A DNA stretch of 64,000 bases from Mesorhizobium sophorae (GCF_002270415.1 NZ_NNRI01000008.1:411001-475000); one strand, 5' to 3'; counted from the first letter of the stretch, positions 51,202-61,372 are shown. The notes: generated from the letters alone by a model not told the origin. A program made the numbers and translations.

Positions 51202-52392
51202 CTATGAAGCGCCACCCCTGTTCCACCCCCGGCCCCGGTCGCCGAACATCACATAGCCGGTGTCCGTCACCGCCAGTGTATCCTCCAGCTTGATGAAGCC
51301 GCGCGTCGGGTGAAGCATGGTCGTCTCGACCGACAGCACCATGTTCTTTTCCAGCGGCTTGGCCGCGTAGGTGCCTTCATAGGTCACCGGATGGTTGGTC
51401 ATCAGGAACGGCGCTTCGTGCGTGATCAGGCCCATGCCGTGGGCGAAGAAATCCGTATAGGTCGCGACCTTCGAGGCCTTCAGCACACCCTCGGCGTGCG
51501 AAATCATGTCGCCGCCCAGCGTGCCCGCCCTGACCTTGGAGAACGCCGCCTGCTGCACCGCCTCGACCTCGGCCAGCAGGTCTTCGAGTTCGGCATCCGG
51601 TTCGCCCAGAATGCCCATGCGGCAGAGGTCGCCGATATAGCCGTGATAGTTGCCGCCGGAATCGATCGACAGCACCTCGCCCTTCTTCCACGCCTGCGGT
51701 GAAGCGGCGCGGTTATGGCTGGAGCCCAGCGTCAGCAGGCAATATTCGAAATGCGCGCCGCGATTGGTCTCTTCGCGCCGAAGCTGCTCGATGATGTCGG
51801 TCTTGGTCGTGCCTTCGCCTGCCCAGGCGATTGTGGCCAGCATGGAATCGGTGATCAGTTCGGAAGCGGTGCGCAGCTTCTCCAGCTCTGCATCGGTCTT
51901 GATGGCGCGCATGCTCTCCAGCATGGCTGTCACATCGATCAACTTGGCGTCCGGCAATGCCTTGCGGATCAGCGTGTAGGCATCCGACGGCAGGAAGCTC
52001 GGCTCGATGCCGATGCGGGCGCCCGTTTTGCCGATCTTCCGCAGGTGCTCGACGGCGAGGTTGGCTGCGTCGAGCGTGCCCCAGCAGGCGGCGTGCAGGG
52101 TCGGTGTCCAGAATGGGTTGTTCTGGTGCTCGGCGCCTTCCATGCGATTGCCGATATAGGCGGCATGGTCGGGTCCGCCCTTCTCATAGATGACGACAGG
52201 CAAATAGCGGCTGTGGCCGATCGCATCCATGGCGGCGAAGAAGATGAACTTATAGCCGCCCAGCAGATACTGCGTGTTGTGCTTGGAGGTCGCCAGCAGC
52301 ACATCGATGCCGGCCTCCTCCATCAGCCGGTCGACCCTTGCCTGGTCGAACGGGATATTGCTGACGGCACCCTTGCCCTGAGCAATGTTCAT
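51202..52392 (-). CDS. M24-family metallopeptidase (Xaa-Pro dipeptidase/creatinase-like)
   Basis: A 396-residue two-domain pita-bread protein. The N-terminal creatinase-like domain covers residues 1-165. The catalytic domain shows the five metal ligands in order: two aspartates in SIDSGGNYHGYIGDL, histidine in FFAHGMGL, and glutamates in SVETTM and KLEDTLA. It may cleave Xaa-Pro dipeptides or a creatine-like amidine. GGGAGAGAG precedes ATG 52392. It is divergent from a peptide-type importer with FadR-type operators between. Confidence 0.88.
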   Translation of the reverse strand: MNIAQGKGAVSNIPFDQARVDRLMEEAGIDVLLATSKHNTQYLLGGYKFIFFAAMDAIGHSRYLPVVIYEKGGPDHAAYIGNRMEGAEHQNNPFWTPTLHAACWGTLDAANLAVEHLRKIGKTGARIGIEPSFLPSDAYTLIRKALPDAKLIDVTAMLESMRAIKTDAELEKLRTASELITDSMLATIAWAGEGTTKTDIIEQLRREETNRGAHFEYCLLTLGSSHNRAASPQAWKKGEVLSIDSGGNYHGYIGDLCRMGILGEPDAELEDLLAEVEAVQQAAFSKVRAGTLGGDMISHAEGVLKASKVATYTDFFAHGMGLITHEAPFLMTNHPVTYEGTYAAKPLEKNMVLSVETTMLHPTRGFIKLEDTLAVTDTGYVMFGDRGRGWNRGGAS

Positions 52393-52479
52393 CTCTCTCT
52401 CCCTGAATTGCCTGAGATCGCCGGCCGTTTGCTCCCGGTCCCTTGGCTGTGGATCAAATCTGCACCATTTCGCTCGCTC

Positions 52480-52568
52480 TGGTCTAGCCAGAAACACGCG
52501 AAATGGCCTGCATCAATCTCACCATCACGTTATATCAGCGCATTCAACAAAATCTGGTCCTACCAGAT
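52480..52568. promoter_or_regulatory. FadR-type operators between the M24 and peptide importer genes
   Basis: ATCTGGTCCTACCAGAT at 52552-52568 has 7-bp arms around CCT. TGGTCTAGCCA at 52480-52490 differs from TGGTNNNACCA by one base. They are 75 bp apart in the 371-bp gap 52393-52763. Nothing else coding is seen in this gap. Confidence 0.58.
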
Positions 52569-52763
52569 CGATCGAATTGAACCGCTCCTCCAAACTGGTC
52601 CAGCGGACGAAAATTTCAAAGCCAAGCAAGGATGCGCCAATTCCGTCTCTGGCGAAACCTTCGGCAAGGCTCATAATCGCCACCGCAAGGACGCTGGCGG
52701 GCTCGCCGGCGTTCGAGGGGATTGGCGCACCCGGTTGGGTTGCGGAGAGGACGGAGTTCGATC

Positions 52764-54374
52764 ATGTCAGGTTTCACGATTTCCAGACGCCAGATGCTTG
52801 CCAGCTCGGCAATGCTGCTGGCCTCCACCGCCATGCCGACATTCGGCTGGGCGCAGACGCCGAAGAAGGGTGGGCGCCTGGTGCTTGCCGCCGATTCAGA
52901 GCCGCGCAACCTCAACCCGGCGATCGTCGCCTCCAACGGCGTCTTTTTCATCTCCAGCAAGATCGTCGAAACGCTGGCTGAAGCCTCCTTCGACGGCAAG
53001 GACGGGCTTGCGCCGCGGCTGGCCTTGAGCTGGGAAGGCGCTGCCGACGGGCTCTCCGTCACGTTCAAACTGCGCGATGGCGTCAAATGGCATGACGGCA
53101 AGCCGTTCACCTCGGCCGATGTCGCCTTCTCGGCATTGCAGGTATGGAAGCCTCTGCAGAATCTCGGTCGCACCGTGTTCAAGGATCTCGCTGCCGTCGA
53201 CACGCCGGATGATCTCACCGCCGTGTTCAAATTCGCCAAGCCCACCCCGTTCCAGCTGATCCGCAACGCGCTGCCGGCGCTGAGCAGCGTGGTGCCGAAG
53301 CACATCTACGAGGTGGGCAAGATCGAGGACAACCCGGCCAACAACGCGCCGATCGGCACCGGGCCGTTCAAATTCGGCGAATACAAGGCTGGCCAGTATT
53401 ACCGGCTGACGAAGAACACGGATTACTGGGGCAAGGACGAGCCCTATCTCGACGAGATCATCTATCAGGTGCTGCCCGACCGCACGTCGGCGGCGAGTGC
53501 ACTGGAAGCTGAAGAGATCCAGCTCGCCGCCTTTTCCGCCGTGCCGCTGGCCGACCTCGACCGCATCTCCAAGGTGCCGGGCCTCAAGGTGATCTCCAAG
53601 GGCTATGAGGGGTTGACCTATCAGCTCGTCGTTGAGATCAACCATCGCCGCAAGGAGCTGGCCGACCTCAAGGTGCGCCAAGCGATCGCGCATGCCATCG
53701 ACAAGGATTTCGTCGTCAAGACGGTGTTCCTCGGCTATGCCGCCACCGCCACCGGTCCGGTGCCCAAGAACGATCCGCAATTCTACACCGCCGACGTGCC
53801 GACCTATGCCTTCGACGTCGCCAAGGCCAACGCGCTGCTCGACGAGGCCGGCTACAGGCGAGGCGCCGACGGCAACCGCTTCTCGCTAAAGCTTTTGCCG
53901 GCGCCCTATTTCAACGAGACCAAGCAGTTCGGCGACTATCTGCGGCAGGCACTCGCTGCCATCGGCATCGATGCCCAGCTGGTCAACAACGACTCGGCAG
54001 CGCACATCAAGGCCGTCTACACCGACCACGCCTTCGACCTCGCGGTCGGCCCGCCCGTGTTCCGCGGCGACCCTGCGATCTCGACAACCATCCTGGTGCA
54101 GAGCGGCATTCCTGACGGCGTGCCGTTCTCCAACCAGGGCGGCTACAAGAACGACGCGCTCGATGCCCTCATCGCCAAGGCATCCGAGACCCTCGACACC
54201 ACGGCCCGCACCGACCTCTACAAGGAATTCCAGAAACAGGTGGCCGCCGACCTGCCGTTGATCAACGTCGCCGAATGGAGCTTCATCAGCGTCGCGCGCG
54301 ACACCGTCGGCAACATTGCCAACAACCCGCGCTGGGCGGTGTCGAACTGGGCGGACACCTATTTGGAATCGTGA
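52764..54374 (+). CDS. Oligopeptide-type ABC transporter substrate-binding protein (Tat-exported)
   Basis: A 536-residue family-5 (DppA/OppA) binding protein. The N-terminus SGFTISRRQMLASSAMLL is a twin-arginine signal, with SRRQML matching the Tat consensus, and it is cleaved near WAQ. The mature chain GGRLVLAADSEPRNLNPAIV is family-typical, as is VTFKLRDGVKWHDGKPFTSADV. It heads the permease and ATPase genes downstream but is separated from them by a 280-bp repeat-filled gap. The ligand may be a peptide, opine or other nitrogen compound. Confidence 0.9.
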   Translation: MSGFTISRRQMLASSAMLLASTAMPTFGWAQTPKKGGRLVLAADSEPRNLNPAIVASNGVFFISSKIVETLAEASFDGKDGLAPRLALSWEGAADGLSVTFKLRDGVKWHDGKPFTSADVAFSALQVWKPLQNLGRTVFKDLAAVDTPDDLTAVFKFAKPTPFQLIRNALPALSSVVPKHIYEVGKIEDNPANNAPIGTGPFKFGEYKAGQYYRLTKNTDYWGKDEPYLDEIIYQVLPDRTSAASALEAEEIQLAAFSAVPLADLDRISKVPGLKVISKGYEGLTYQLVVEINHRRKELADLKVRQAIAHAIDKDFVVKTVFLGYAATATGPVPKNDPQFYTADVPTYAFDVAKANALLDEAGYRRGADGNRFSLKLLPAPYFNETKQFGDYLRQALAAIGIDAQLVNNDSAAHIKAVYTDHAFDLAVGPPVFRGDPAISTTILVQSGIPDGVPFSNQGGYKNDALDALIAKASETLDTTARTDLYKEFQKQVAADLPLINVAEWSFISVARDTVGNIANNPRWAVSNWADTYLES

Positions 54375-54443
54375 CACATTTGCGCGGATGAATATTCGCG
54401 GCGAAATCGGTGTTGAAACACGGGCTAAGGCCGCGTTCCTTCA

Positions 54444-54609
54444 CACCCCCCTCTGTCCTACCGGACATCTCCCCCGCAAGGGGGGAGATCGGCGGCTTCG
54501 CCGACGGCGCTTCTTTTTCTGCGTGACCACATCGGAGATTGGCGAAAGCAGAGGTGACATCCAATCTCCCCCCTTGCGGGGGAGATGTCCGGCAGGACAG
54601 AGGGGGGTG
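54444..54609. repeat. Large inverted dispersed repeat inside the peptide importer operon
   Basis: The 46-base arm at 54444-54489 and the reverse complement of 54564-54609 differ at one base only. The arms contain CCCCCCTCTGTCCT and CATCTCCCCCGCAAGG and are separated by 74 bases. The motif is a well-known style of Mesorhizobium intergenic repeat. In RNA the two arms would form a very stable long hairpin between the binding-protein and permease genes. The 282-bp gap holds no gene. Confidence 0.85.
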
Positions 54610-54656
54610 CCTAGACACCGCACTTCTCTCAATCGGCACGGCGTCATGTCATCCCC

Positions 54657-55643
54657 ATGACCCGCGCCCTCACACTACTCCGTCGTCGCCTGGTCGGCAG
54701 CATCTTCGTGCTGCTGATCGTCATTGTCGGCACCTTCCTGCTGCTCGAAGCAGCGCCCGGCGACGCGGTCGACGCCTACATGGTCTCGACCGGCGGCGAC
54801 GCCGGCATGATCGAACTGCTGCGTCATCGCTGGGGCCTCGATCAGTCGGAGCTGACACGGCTGGCCAACTATCTCTGGGCGCTGCTGCATCTCGATCTCG
54901 GACAGTCGGTGACGTTCTCCCGGCCGATCCGCGACGTGATCCTCGAGCGGCTGCCCACCACACTGCTGCTGATGGTCAGCGCCACCGCACTCTCTTTCGG
55001 GCTGGGCTCGGCACTCGGCGTCTACGCAGGCGCCAGACCGGGCAGTTTTCGCGACCGCTTGCTGTCGATCGGCTCGCTGGCGCTCTATGCCGTGCCTGGT
55101 TTCTGGCTCGGTCTGGTGCTGATTGTCGTCTTTGCCGTCGACCTGCGCTGGTTGCCGATCGGCGGCATCGAAACCCTGGCGTCGGACAAGACCGGCCTCG
55201 ACCGTGCCGCTGACATCGCCACCCACCTCATCCTGCCGGTTTCGGCGCTGGGCTTCATCTATCTGGCGCTCTATCTGCGCATGATGCGTGCCGGCATGGC
55301 AGAAGTCTGGCGGCAAGATTTTGTGCTGGCCGCCCGCGCCAAGGGGCTGTCCCGCCGCCGCATCGTCCTCGCCCACGTCGCCCGCAACGCACTCTTGCCA
55401 CTGGTCACCATGCTCGGCCTGCAGTCGGCGCAAATGCTCGGCGGTAGCGTCGTCATCGAGAGCGTCTTTTCCGTGCCCGGCCTCGGCCGGCTGGCGCAGG
55501 AAGCGGTGGCCGCGCGGGACACCCCGCTACTGCTCGGGATTATTCTCACCAGCGCCGTCCTGGTCATCGTCATCAACCTGCTCGTCGACATCGCTTATGC
55601 CTTTCTCGATCCGCGCGTCGGCGCCGGCGAGGCCGGCACATGA
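54657..55643 (+). CDS. Peptide ABC transporter permease, DppB type
   Basis: A 328-residue permease with six spans and the long first periplasmic loop of DppB/OppB proteins. The EAA-like loop QDFVLAARAKGLSRRRIVLAH contacts the ATPases, and GGSVVIESVFSVPGLGRL is family-typical. Its stop overlaps the next permease start by four bases (ATGA). It forms the channel with the DppC-type protein. Confidence 0.92.
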   Translation: MTRALTLLRRRLVGSIFVLLIVIVGTFLLLEAAPGDAVDAYMVSTGGDAGMIELLRHRWGLDQSELTRLANYLWALLHLDLGQSVTFSRPIRDVILERLPTTLLLMVSATALSFGLGSALGVYAGARPGSFRDRLLSIGSLALYAVPGFWLGLVLIVVFAVDLRWLPIGGIETLASDKTGLDRAADIATHLILPVSALGFIYLALYLRMMRAGMAEVWRQDFVLAARAKGLSRRRIVLAHVARNALLPLVTMLGLQSAQMLGGSVVIESVFSVPGLGRLAQEAVAARDTPLLLGIILTSAVLVIVINLLVDIAYAFLDPRVGAGEAGT

Positions 55644-56470
55644 GCCCGCTCCGCTGTTTTCTGCGCACACCCGAGGCTGTCGCCGGCGCCATCCTCCTGG
55701 CGGCGCTGATTGCCATGGCGCTGTCGGCAGCGCTGCTGTTTCCCGGTGACCCGCAAGCCATCGCCGGACCAGCGCTGCTGCCGCCGTTTCAGGACTGGTC
55801 GCTGCCGCTCGGCACTGATCGCCTCGGTCGTGACGTGCTGGCCGAGTTATTCCATGGCGCCCGCACCTCGCTCGCCGTCGGGCTGGCGGCAGCGGCGGCG
55901 GCGCTCGCCATCGGCTCCGTGGTTGGCACGCTGGCCGGCTTTGCCGGTGGCCTCGTCGACGAGGTGCTGATGCGCATCACCGACGCTTTCCAGACCGTGC
56001 CTGGCTTCCTGCTGGCGCTGGCCTTCGTCAGCGTCGTCGGACCGTCGCTCGGCATCGTCGTGATTGCCATCGCGCTCGGCACCTGGCCCGGCCCGGCGCG
56101 TGTCGCGCGCGCCGAGGTCCTCTCCATTCGGGAGCGCGATTATGTTGCCGGTGCCAGGGTCATCGGCATGCATCCGCTGGCGATCGCTTTTCGCGAGGTG
56201 CTGCCCAACGCCTTGCCGCCGGTGCTGGCCATGTCCTCGGTGATCGTCGCCGCCGCGATCCTCACCGAGGCAGCCTTGTCCTTCCTTGGCCTGGGCGATC
56301 CCAACCGGGTGACCTGGGGCGGCATGATCGCCGAAGGCCGCGCCGTGCTGCGCACCGCGCCCTTCCTGTCGATCGTCCCGGGCATTGCACTGGTGCTGAC
56401 GGTACTGGGTGTCTATCTCGCCGGTGAAGGCATCGTCGAAACGACAGCCGTAAGACGAGGCCTGTCGTGA
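55640..56470 (+). CDS. Peptide ABC transporter permease, DppC type
   Basis: A 276-residue permease. After one N-terminal span come LPLGTDRLGRDVLAELFHGARTSL in the usual position, the EAA loop RERDYVAGARVIGMHPLAI and GLGDPNRVTWGGMIAEGR, all hallmarks of DppC/OppC. It overlaps its neighbours at both ends (ATGA and ATGA-type four-base overlaps), so the operon is tightly coupled. Confidence 0.92.
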   Translation: MSPLRCFLRTPEAVAGAILLAALIAMALSAALLFPGDPQAIAGPALLPPFQDWSLPLGTDRLGRDVLAELFHGARTSLAVGLAAAAAALAIGSVVGTLAGFAGGLVDEVLMRITDAFQTVPGFLLALAFVSVVGPSLGIVVIAIALGTWPGPARVARAEVLSIRERDYVAGARVIGMHPLAIAFREVLPNALPPVLAMSSVIVAAAILTEAALSFLGLGDPNRVTWGGMIAEGRAVLRTAPFLSIVPGIALVLTVLGVYLAGEGIVETTAVRRGLS

Positions 56471-57278
56471 CCGCGCTGGCTTCGATCCGCGACCTGACGG
56501 TGACCTACCGCCGCGACGGCAACGAGGTCGCTGCGCTGAAGACTATCAACCTCGACATCGTCGCTGGTGAACGCCTGGCCATCATCGGCGAAAGCGGTTC
56601 GGGCAAGAGCACGCTGGCATTGGCGATTGCCGGGCTGATGCCGCGGTCTTCCCGGATTGAAGGCCGCGTTGACTGGCTCTTGCCATCGTCGCCATCCTCT
56701 GGTGCCAAGGCGCCCCTCGGCGGCCGAGACATCGGCTTCGTCTTCCAGGATCCGTCCGCCAGCCTCGATCCCGTCATGACTGTCGGCAAGCAGATCGCGG
56801 AAGTGGCATACACCCATCTCGGCCTGACATGGCCGCAGGCGTACGCGAAGGCAAAGAGCCTGCTTGAACGCGTCCGCCTGCCGGACCCGGACTCGGCCCT
56901 ACAGGCCTTTCCGCATCAACTCTCCGGCGGCCAGAAGCAGCGAATAGCGATCGCTGCCGCGATTGCGGCGGGTCCGAAATTGCTGATCGCCGACGAGGCG
57001 ACCAGCGCGCTCGACACCATCTTGCAGGCCGAGATCGTCGCTTTGATCCGGCGGCTGGTGGCAGAGGACGGCATGACGCTGCTGTTCATCAGCCACGACA
57101 TCGCGCTGGCGGCCGAGCTTGCCGAGCGCATTGCCGTATTCCGTCATGGTGAACTGCTCGAGCTCGGAATGACGGCACAGATCGTTGGTGCGCCAACCCA
57201 GGCCTATACGCGCACGCTGCTCGATGCCCATATCGGCCTCGACGCCGCGCCGCTGCTCAACCGAGCCGGGCTCGACGC

Positions 57279-57282
<4 letters not shown>
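56467..57282 (+). CDS. Peptide ABC transporter ATPase, DppD type
   Basis: A 271-residue ATPase. Walker A is GESGSGKST, signature LSGGQKQRIAIAAAI, Walker B LLIADEATSALD and H-loop FISHDIALAAE. All catalytic motifs are intact. It pairs with the DppF-type ATPase encoded next, whose start overlaps its stop by four bases. It likely begins with GTG at 56467. Confidence 0.91.
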
Positions 57283-58055
<773 letters not shown>

Positions 58056-58140
58056 CCCCGAACCGAAGGACCGCGCCGGCGAAAACCGAGATCCGGCTTT
58101 CGGGACAAGACCGTGGTCGAACAACAAGCCAGGACCCAAC

Positions 58141-58683
58141 ATGACCAACCCCGAAACCAGAGCTGAAAGACTGTCGCGCGAACTCGATTCCGCCTTTCGC
58201 AACCGTGCCGATCTCTATCGTCTGTTACTCGAAGAACTGACTGGAGAGCTCGGTGCGGAACGAGCCGAAGCGATCATGATCCGCGCCATCGAACAGCGCG
58301 GCAAGGAAGTGGCCGCAGCCGCCTTCGCCAGCTTCGGCGCCAACGATGCACGCGCGATCGGCGAAGCCTTCCTGGCCATCAGCCCTGACGGCGGTCGCAT
58401 GTATCCGACCGATGTCGAACGCAGCGATAACCGCATCGCCTTCAAGGTCAGACGCTGCCCGCTGAAGGACGCCTGGGTCGAGGTCGGGCTCAGTGACGAG
58501 AAACTTGCCACGCTCTGCCGTATTGCCGGCGCCTTCGACCGCGGCCTGTTCGAGGCGACCGGTGTGCGTTTCGACAACGTCACCTGGACGCCGGGCCACG
58601 GCTCCGGCTGCTGCCACATCGCGCTGACCAACAGGGCGGGCGATCAGGAGGCAGACGATACTCGACGCGCCTCATCGAACTGA
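58141..58683 (+). CDS. L-2-amino-thiazoline-4-carboxylic acid hydrolase family protein
   Basis: A 180-residue protein matching the ATC-hydrolase family in layout: a helical N-terminus, VRRCPLKDAWVEVGLSDEKLATLC in the middle and FDNVTWTPGHGSGCCHIAL near the end. The conserved cysteines at about residues 102, 124 and 158-159 are of interest because ATC hydrolases act on a cysteine-related thiazoline. It follows the peptide importer on the same strand, suggesting it acts on the imported compound. True ATC activity is unproven, since many family members have other, unknown roles. Confidence 0.75.
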   Translation: MTNPETRAERLSRELDSAFRNRADLYRLLLEELTGELGAERAEAIMIRAIEQRGKEVAAAAFASFGANDARAIGEAFLAISPDGGRMYPTDVERSDNRIAFKVRRCPLKDAWVEVGLSDEKLATLCRIAGAFDRGLFEATGVRFDNVTWTPGHGSGCCHIALTNRAGDQEADDTRRASSN

Positions 58684-58758
58684 AGGACGTCGGCAACGCC
58701 GACGCTGTTCGAAAGAAGCCTGACAAGATCGGCCGGGCTTGGTTGAACCTTCGTTCGA

Positions 58759-59370
58759 TCAGTAGCCGACGGTGAAGCGCTGCCTGACGTGGGCCGGCTT
58801 CTCGATCTCGTCGACCATGACGATGGCGTAGTCCTCGAACGAAATGCTGCTGCCCTTGTCCGAAGCAAGAAGCGTGTCCTTGCCGAGACGGAATTGGCCG
58901 GTGCGCTCCCCAGGAACGAACATGGCGGACGGCGACAGGAACGTCCAGTCGAGGTCACCGACGGTCGTCAGCCTGTCCAGGAAGTCGGCGCCCTTCTGCG
59001 CTTCAGCCTTGTAGATCGCCGGGAATTCCGGCGTATCGACCAGACGCTTGCCGGGTGCGACTTCGAGACTGCCGGCACCGCCGACAATGAGATAGCGCTT
59101 CACGCCGGAGGCGCGCACGGCAGTGATCAGCGCGTCGGCATCGCTGTCCAGAAAATGCACGGCGCTGATCACCACATCATGGCCGCGGATCAGGTTGGCG
59201 AGGCCTTCCTTGTCGAAGACATCGCCCTTCCTGGCTGTCACGCCCGGCAGCGCCGCGATCCTTTCCGGGTTACGGGCAATGCCGGTGACCGTGTGGCCGC
59301 GATCGGAGAGTTCCCTGAGAAGGCGCGAACCGACAGCGCCTGATGCGCCGATGAGAGCGACTTTTGCCAT
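58759..59370 (-). CDS. NAD(P)-binding oxidoreductase of the atypical SDR (YwnB-like) group
   Basis: A 203-residue Rossmann protein. GASGAVGSRLLREL at residues 8-21 is the NAD(P)-binding loop of atypical SDRs, followed by GIARNPERIAAL and WTFLSPSAMFVPGERTG. It resembles NAD(P)H-binding proteins of the YwnB/BVR-B group that may reduce flavins or quinones. GGAAAAGAC precedes the ATG. It is in the same direction as the DsbA-like gene, 40 bp upstream, and probably shares control by the LysR protein. Confidence 0.83.
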   Translation of the reverse strand: MAKVALIGASGAVGSRLLRELSDRGHTVTGIARNPERIAALPGVTARKGDVFDKEGLANLIRGHDVVISAVHFLDSDADALITAVRASGVKRYLIVGGAGSLEVAPGKRLVDTPEFPAIYKAEAQKGADFLDRLTTVGDLDWTFLSPSAMFVPGERTGQFRLGKDTLLASDKGSSISFEDYAIVMVDEIEKPAHVRQRFTVGY

Positions 59371-59410
59371 GTCTTTTCCGTTTCCTTGTTGGAGATTGCT
59401 GGTGGATGGA

Positions 59411-60058
59411 TCATGCCGCGATGTGGGCGACGAGATTGTCGAAGCTGCCGAACAGTGCATTCGATCCGATGAGCCGGGGCGCGTCGTTGCGCATGACCGC
59501 CAGAGCGGGCACGCCATCGGCATGCAGGCGCTGGAACAGCGCGCGGCCACGGCCGACCAACTCGCGGTGGGCCGTCATCAGCTCTTCCGTCGGCGTCTTC
59601 AGCAGGTCGCCGGCGCTCCTCATGCCGGCGGCGGCGAGCACCTGGGCAACGCCGTCGATCGTCACGATATCGCGGCCGTCGACATAGCGCGCCCGCTGGA
59701 TCGTCTTCAGCGCGAAAAGTCTACGGTTGGGATCTACCAGGCTGGCAGCACTGATGCCGAGTGTGGCGGCGTGCGAGTCCAGCAAGGTGCCGCGGACATT
59801 GAGGACGTTGTATTGATAGGCCTGCGTGAACTTCTGTCCGGTGAGCCGCTCGATGCGCTGATCGTTCGCCCAGGCGTGGGCGGCAAAACCTTCATCCATC
59901 GGACGCGCGCCAGCACCCGAGAACAAGCCGGTCGGCAGCAGCTCGACGCACACGCCACCGGCCGACAGCCTGTCCAGCATCGGGGTGGCGCCATAGCACC
60001 AGCCGCAGAGCGGATCGAAGAGGTAGGTCACTTCTGAATTGCTCAAGATCGCTGCCAT
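59411..60058 (-). CDS. DsbA-family thioredoxin-fold protein (FrnE-like)
   Basis: A 215-residue protein with DPLCGWCYG at residues 15-23, the CxxC of DsbA/FrnE-type thioredoxin-fold proteins. A helical insert (MDEGFAAHAWANDQRIERLTG) and the cis-proline region GVPALAV follow. There is no signal peptide, so it is cytoplasmic, unlike DsbA itself. ATG 60058 was chosen for length and domain start; the open frame extends to 60211, into the LysR gene. It is divergent from the LysR regulator. Confidence 0.8.
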   Translation of the reverse strand: MAAILSNSEVTYLFDPLCGWCYGATPMLDRLSAGGVCVELLPTGLFSGAGARPMDEGFAAHAWANDQRIERLTGQKFTQAYQYNVLNVRGTLLDSHAATLGISAASLVDPNRRLFALKTIQRARYVDGRDIVTIDGVAQVLAAAGMRSAGDLLKTPTEELMTAHRELVGRGRALFQRLHADGVPALAVMRNDAPRLIGSNALFGSFDNLVAHIAA

Positions 60059-60155
60059 CCTTGGTGCGGAAATGCCGGCCACCGACCGGTCGAATGTGTT
60101 GGCGCATCCATGACAGGCGACAGCCTTGCGATAAACAGCGTCCAATAATACAAAC

Positions 60156-60174
60156 TGTCGGATCTGATCAGACA
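60156..60174. promoter_or_regulatory. Candidate LysR-type operator
   Basis: TGTCGGATCTGATCAGACA has 9-base arms around T that match at 8 of 9 positions. It lies 14 bases before the LysR start, in the 130-bp divergent region with the DsbA-like gene. It is suited to autoregulation and control of both sides. Confidence 0.5.
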
Positions 60175-60188
60175 AAAAGGCTGTCGCT

Positions 60189-61106
60189 TTGGCCGAACTT
60201 CTGAACCTCAATCGGCTCGCCTACTTCACCACGGTGATGGAAACCGGCTCGTTCACCGCAGCGGCTGACCGGCTTGGTGTCGCCAAGGCCGTCGTCAGTC
60301 ACCAGATCGGCAAGCTCGAGGAGGAACTGGGCGCAACGCTGCTTCAGCGCACCACACGCCGGGTCACGGCGACCGAAGAGGGTCGCCTCTTCTATGATCG
60401 CGCGATGATCATCCTGCGGGAGGCAGAGGCGGCCTATGGCGAAATCTCGCACGGAGCGGTCGAGCCGAGCGGGACGCTGAGGCTAACCGCGCCGCTCGAC
60501 TATGGCACCAAGGTGGTGGCCCCGGTCATGGCCGCCTATCTGAAGGCCTATCCGCATATGCGCGTCGAGGCGATCTTCGACGACGCTGTGAGCAATCTGG
60601 TGGACGACCAGATCGACCTCGGCATCCGCGTCGGCTGGCTTGCCGATTCCTCCAACCAGGCGCGCCGCCTGGGCACGATACGGCAGACCGTGGTGGCGAG
60701 CCCCACCTTCGCGGCAAGCCTGCCGCCCGACGTCAGCCCGACCCAGGCAAGATCGCTGGCCTGGGTCGGCAACGCCCAGCTGCGCGGCATCGGCCAATGG
60801 CTGTTTTCCAGGGATGGTGAAACAGTTTTGACCGAACTCAATCCGATCATCATGTGCGACAAGAGCCCCGCCGCCCTTGCCTGCGTGCTCGCCGGCATCG
60901 GACTGGGCGTATTTCCCGACTACAGCGTCAGCGATGATATCGCCGAGGGACGGCTGGTGCCGGTGTTTACCGACTGGAGCTTACCCACCGGCGGCATCCA
61001 TGCCGTCTTTCCGCCGGCCCGGTTCCGGCCCGCCAAGGTGCGCGCCTTCGTCGACTTGCTCGCGGCGGCCGAGAAAAACCGATCGCGCGGCCGCACCATG
61101 GCGTGA
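60189..61106 (+). CDS. LysR-family transcriptional regulator
   Basis: A 305-residue regulator. The N-terminal winged helix (LNRLAYFTTVMETGSFTAAADRLGVAK at about residues 6-32, read in two parts) is followed by the linker helix and a type 2 periplasmic-binding effector domain (GTLRLTAPLDYG onward). It resembles the CrgA/DsdC-like subgroup that often regulates an adjacent oxidoreductase. The start is a TTG at 60189; no ATG fits before the HTH. It is divergent from the DsbA-like and NAD(P)-binding genes. Confidence 0.88.
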   Translation: MAELLNLNRLAYFTTVMETGSFTAAADRLGVAKAVVSHQIGKLEEELGATLLQRTTRRVTATEEGRLFYDRAMIILREAEAAYGEISHGAVEPSGTLRLTAPLDYGTKVVAPVMAAYLKAYPHMRVEAIFDDAVSNLVDDQIDLGIRVGWLADSSNQARRLGTIRQTVVASPTFAASLPPDVSPTQARSLAWVGNAQLRGIGQWLFSRDGETVLTELNPIIMCDKSPAALACVLAGIGLGVFPDYSVSDDIAEGRLVPVFTDWSLPTGGIHAVFPPARFRPAKVRAFVDLLAAAEKNRSRGRTMA

Positions 61107-61223
61107 CGCCTATTCGGCGACCTGTTGCAGGACGCTGCAACAGATGGGCAATTTCCGCCGCATGGAAACGTCAGAGACAACTTACATTGATGGGAGAATC
61201 GACGGCAAGGCGTCCCAAAGCGC

Positions 61224-61255
61224 AACGCCCGCCGGCTTTTGGCCAGACGGGCGTT
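61224..61255 (+). terminator. Terminator-like hairpin after the LysR gene
   Basis: AACGCCCG (61224-61231) pairs with CGGGCGTT (61248-61255) and is followed by TTGTTTGATTT on the plus strand. It lies about 120 bp after the LysR stop. Confidence 0.72.
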
Positions 61256-61262
61256 TTGTTTG

Positions 61263-61286
61263 ATTTGGTTTCGGGGACAGGCTTTG
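61263..61286 (-). repeat. Partial duplicate of the tRNA-fMet 3' end
   Basis: These 24 bases match 61402-61425, which contains the 3' end of tRNA-fMet, at 22 positions, including GGTT, CGGGGACAGG and TTTG. No other tRNA part is found nearby, so this is a fragment, possibly a scar of an integrated element. Confidence 0.6.
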
Positions 61287-61372
61287 TCTTATTTGTCCGG
61301 CTGCGTCGGCTATGCCTCCTTGCGGGGCCCCTGAGGGGTTCGAATCCATGGCCACGGTCGGCCGGACACAAA

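Noticed and set aside
61325..61360. GGTTCGAATCC looking like a tRNA T-loop on the plus strand
   Set aside because: The flanking bases pair for only two positions, and no acceptor or anticodon stem can be drawn upstream.
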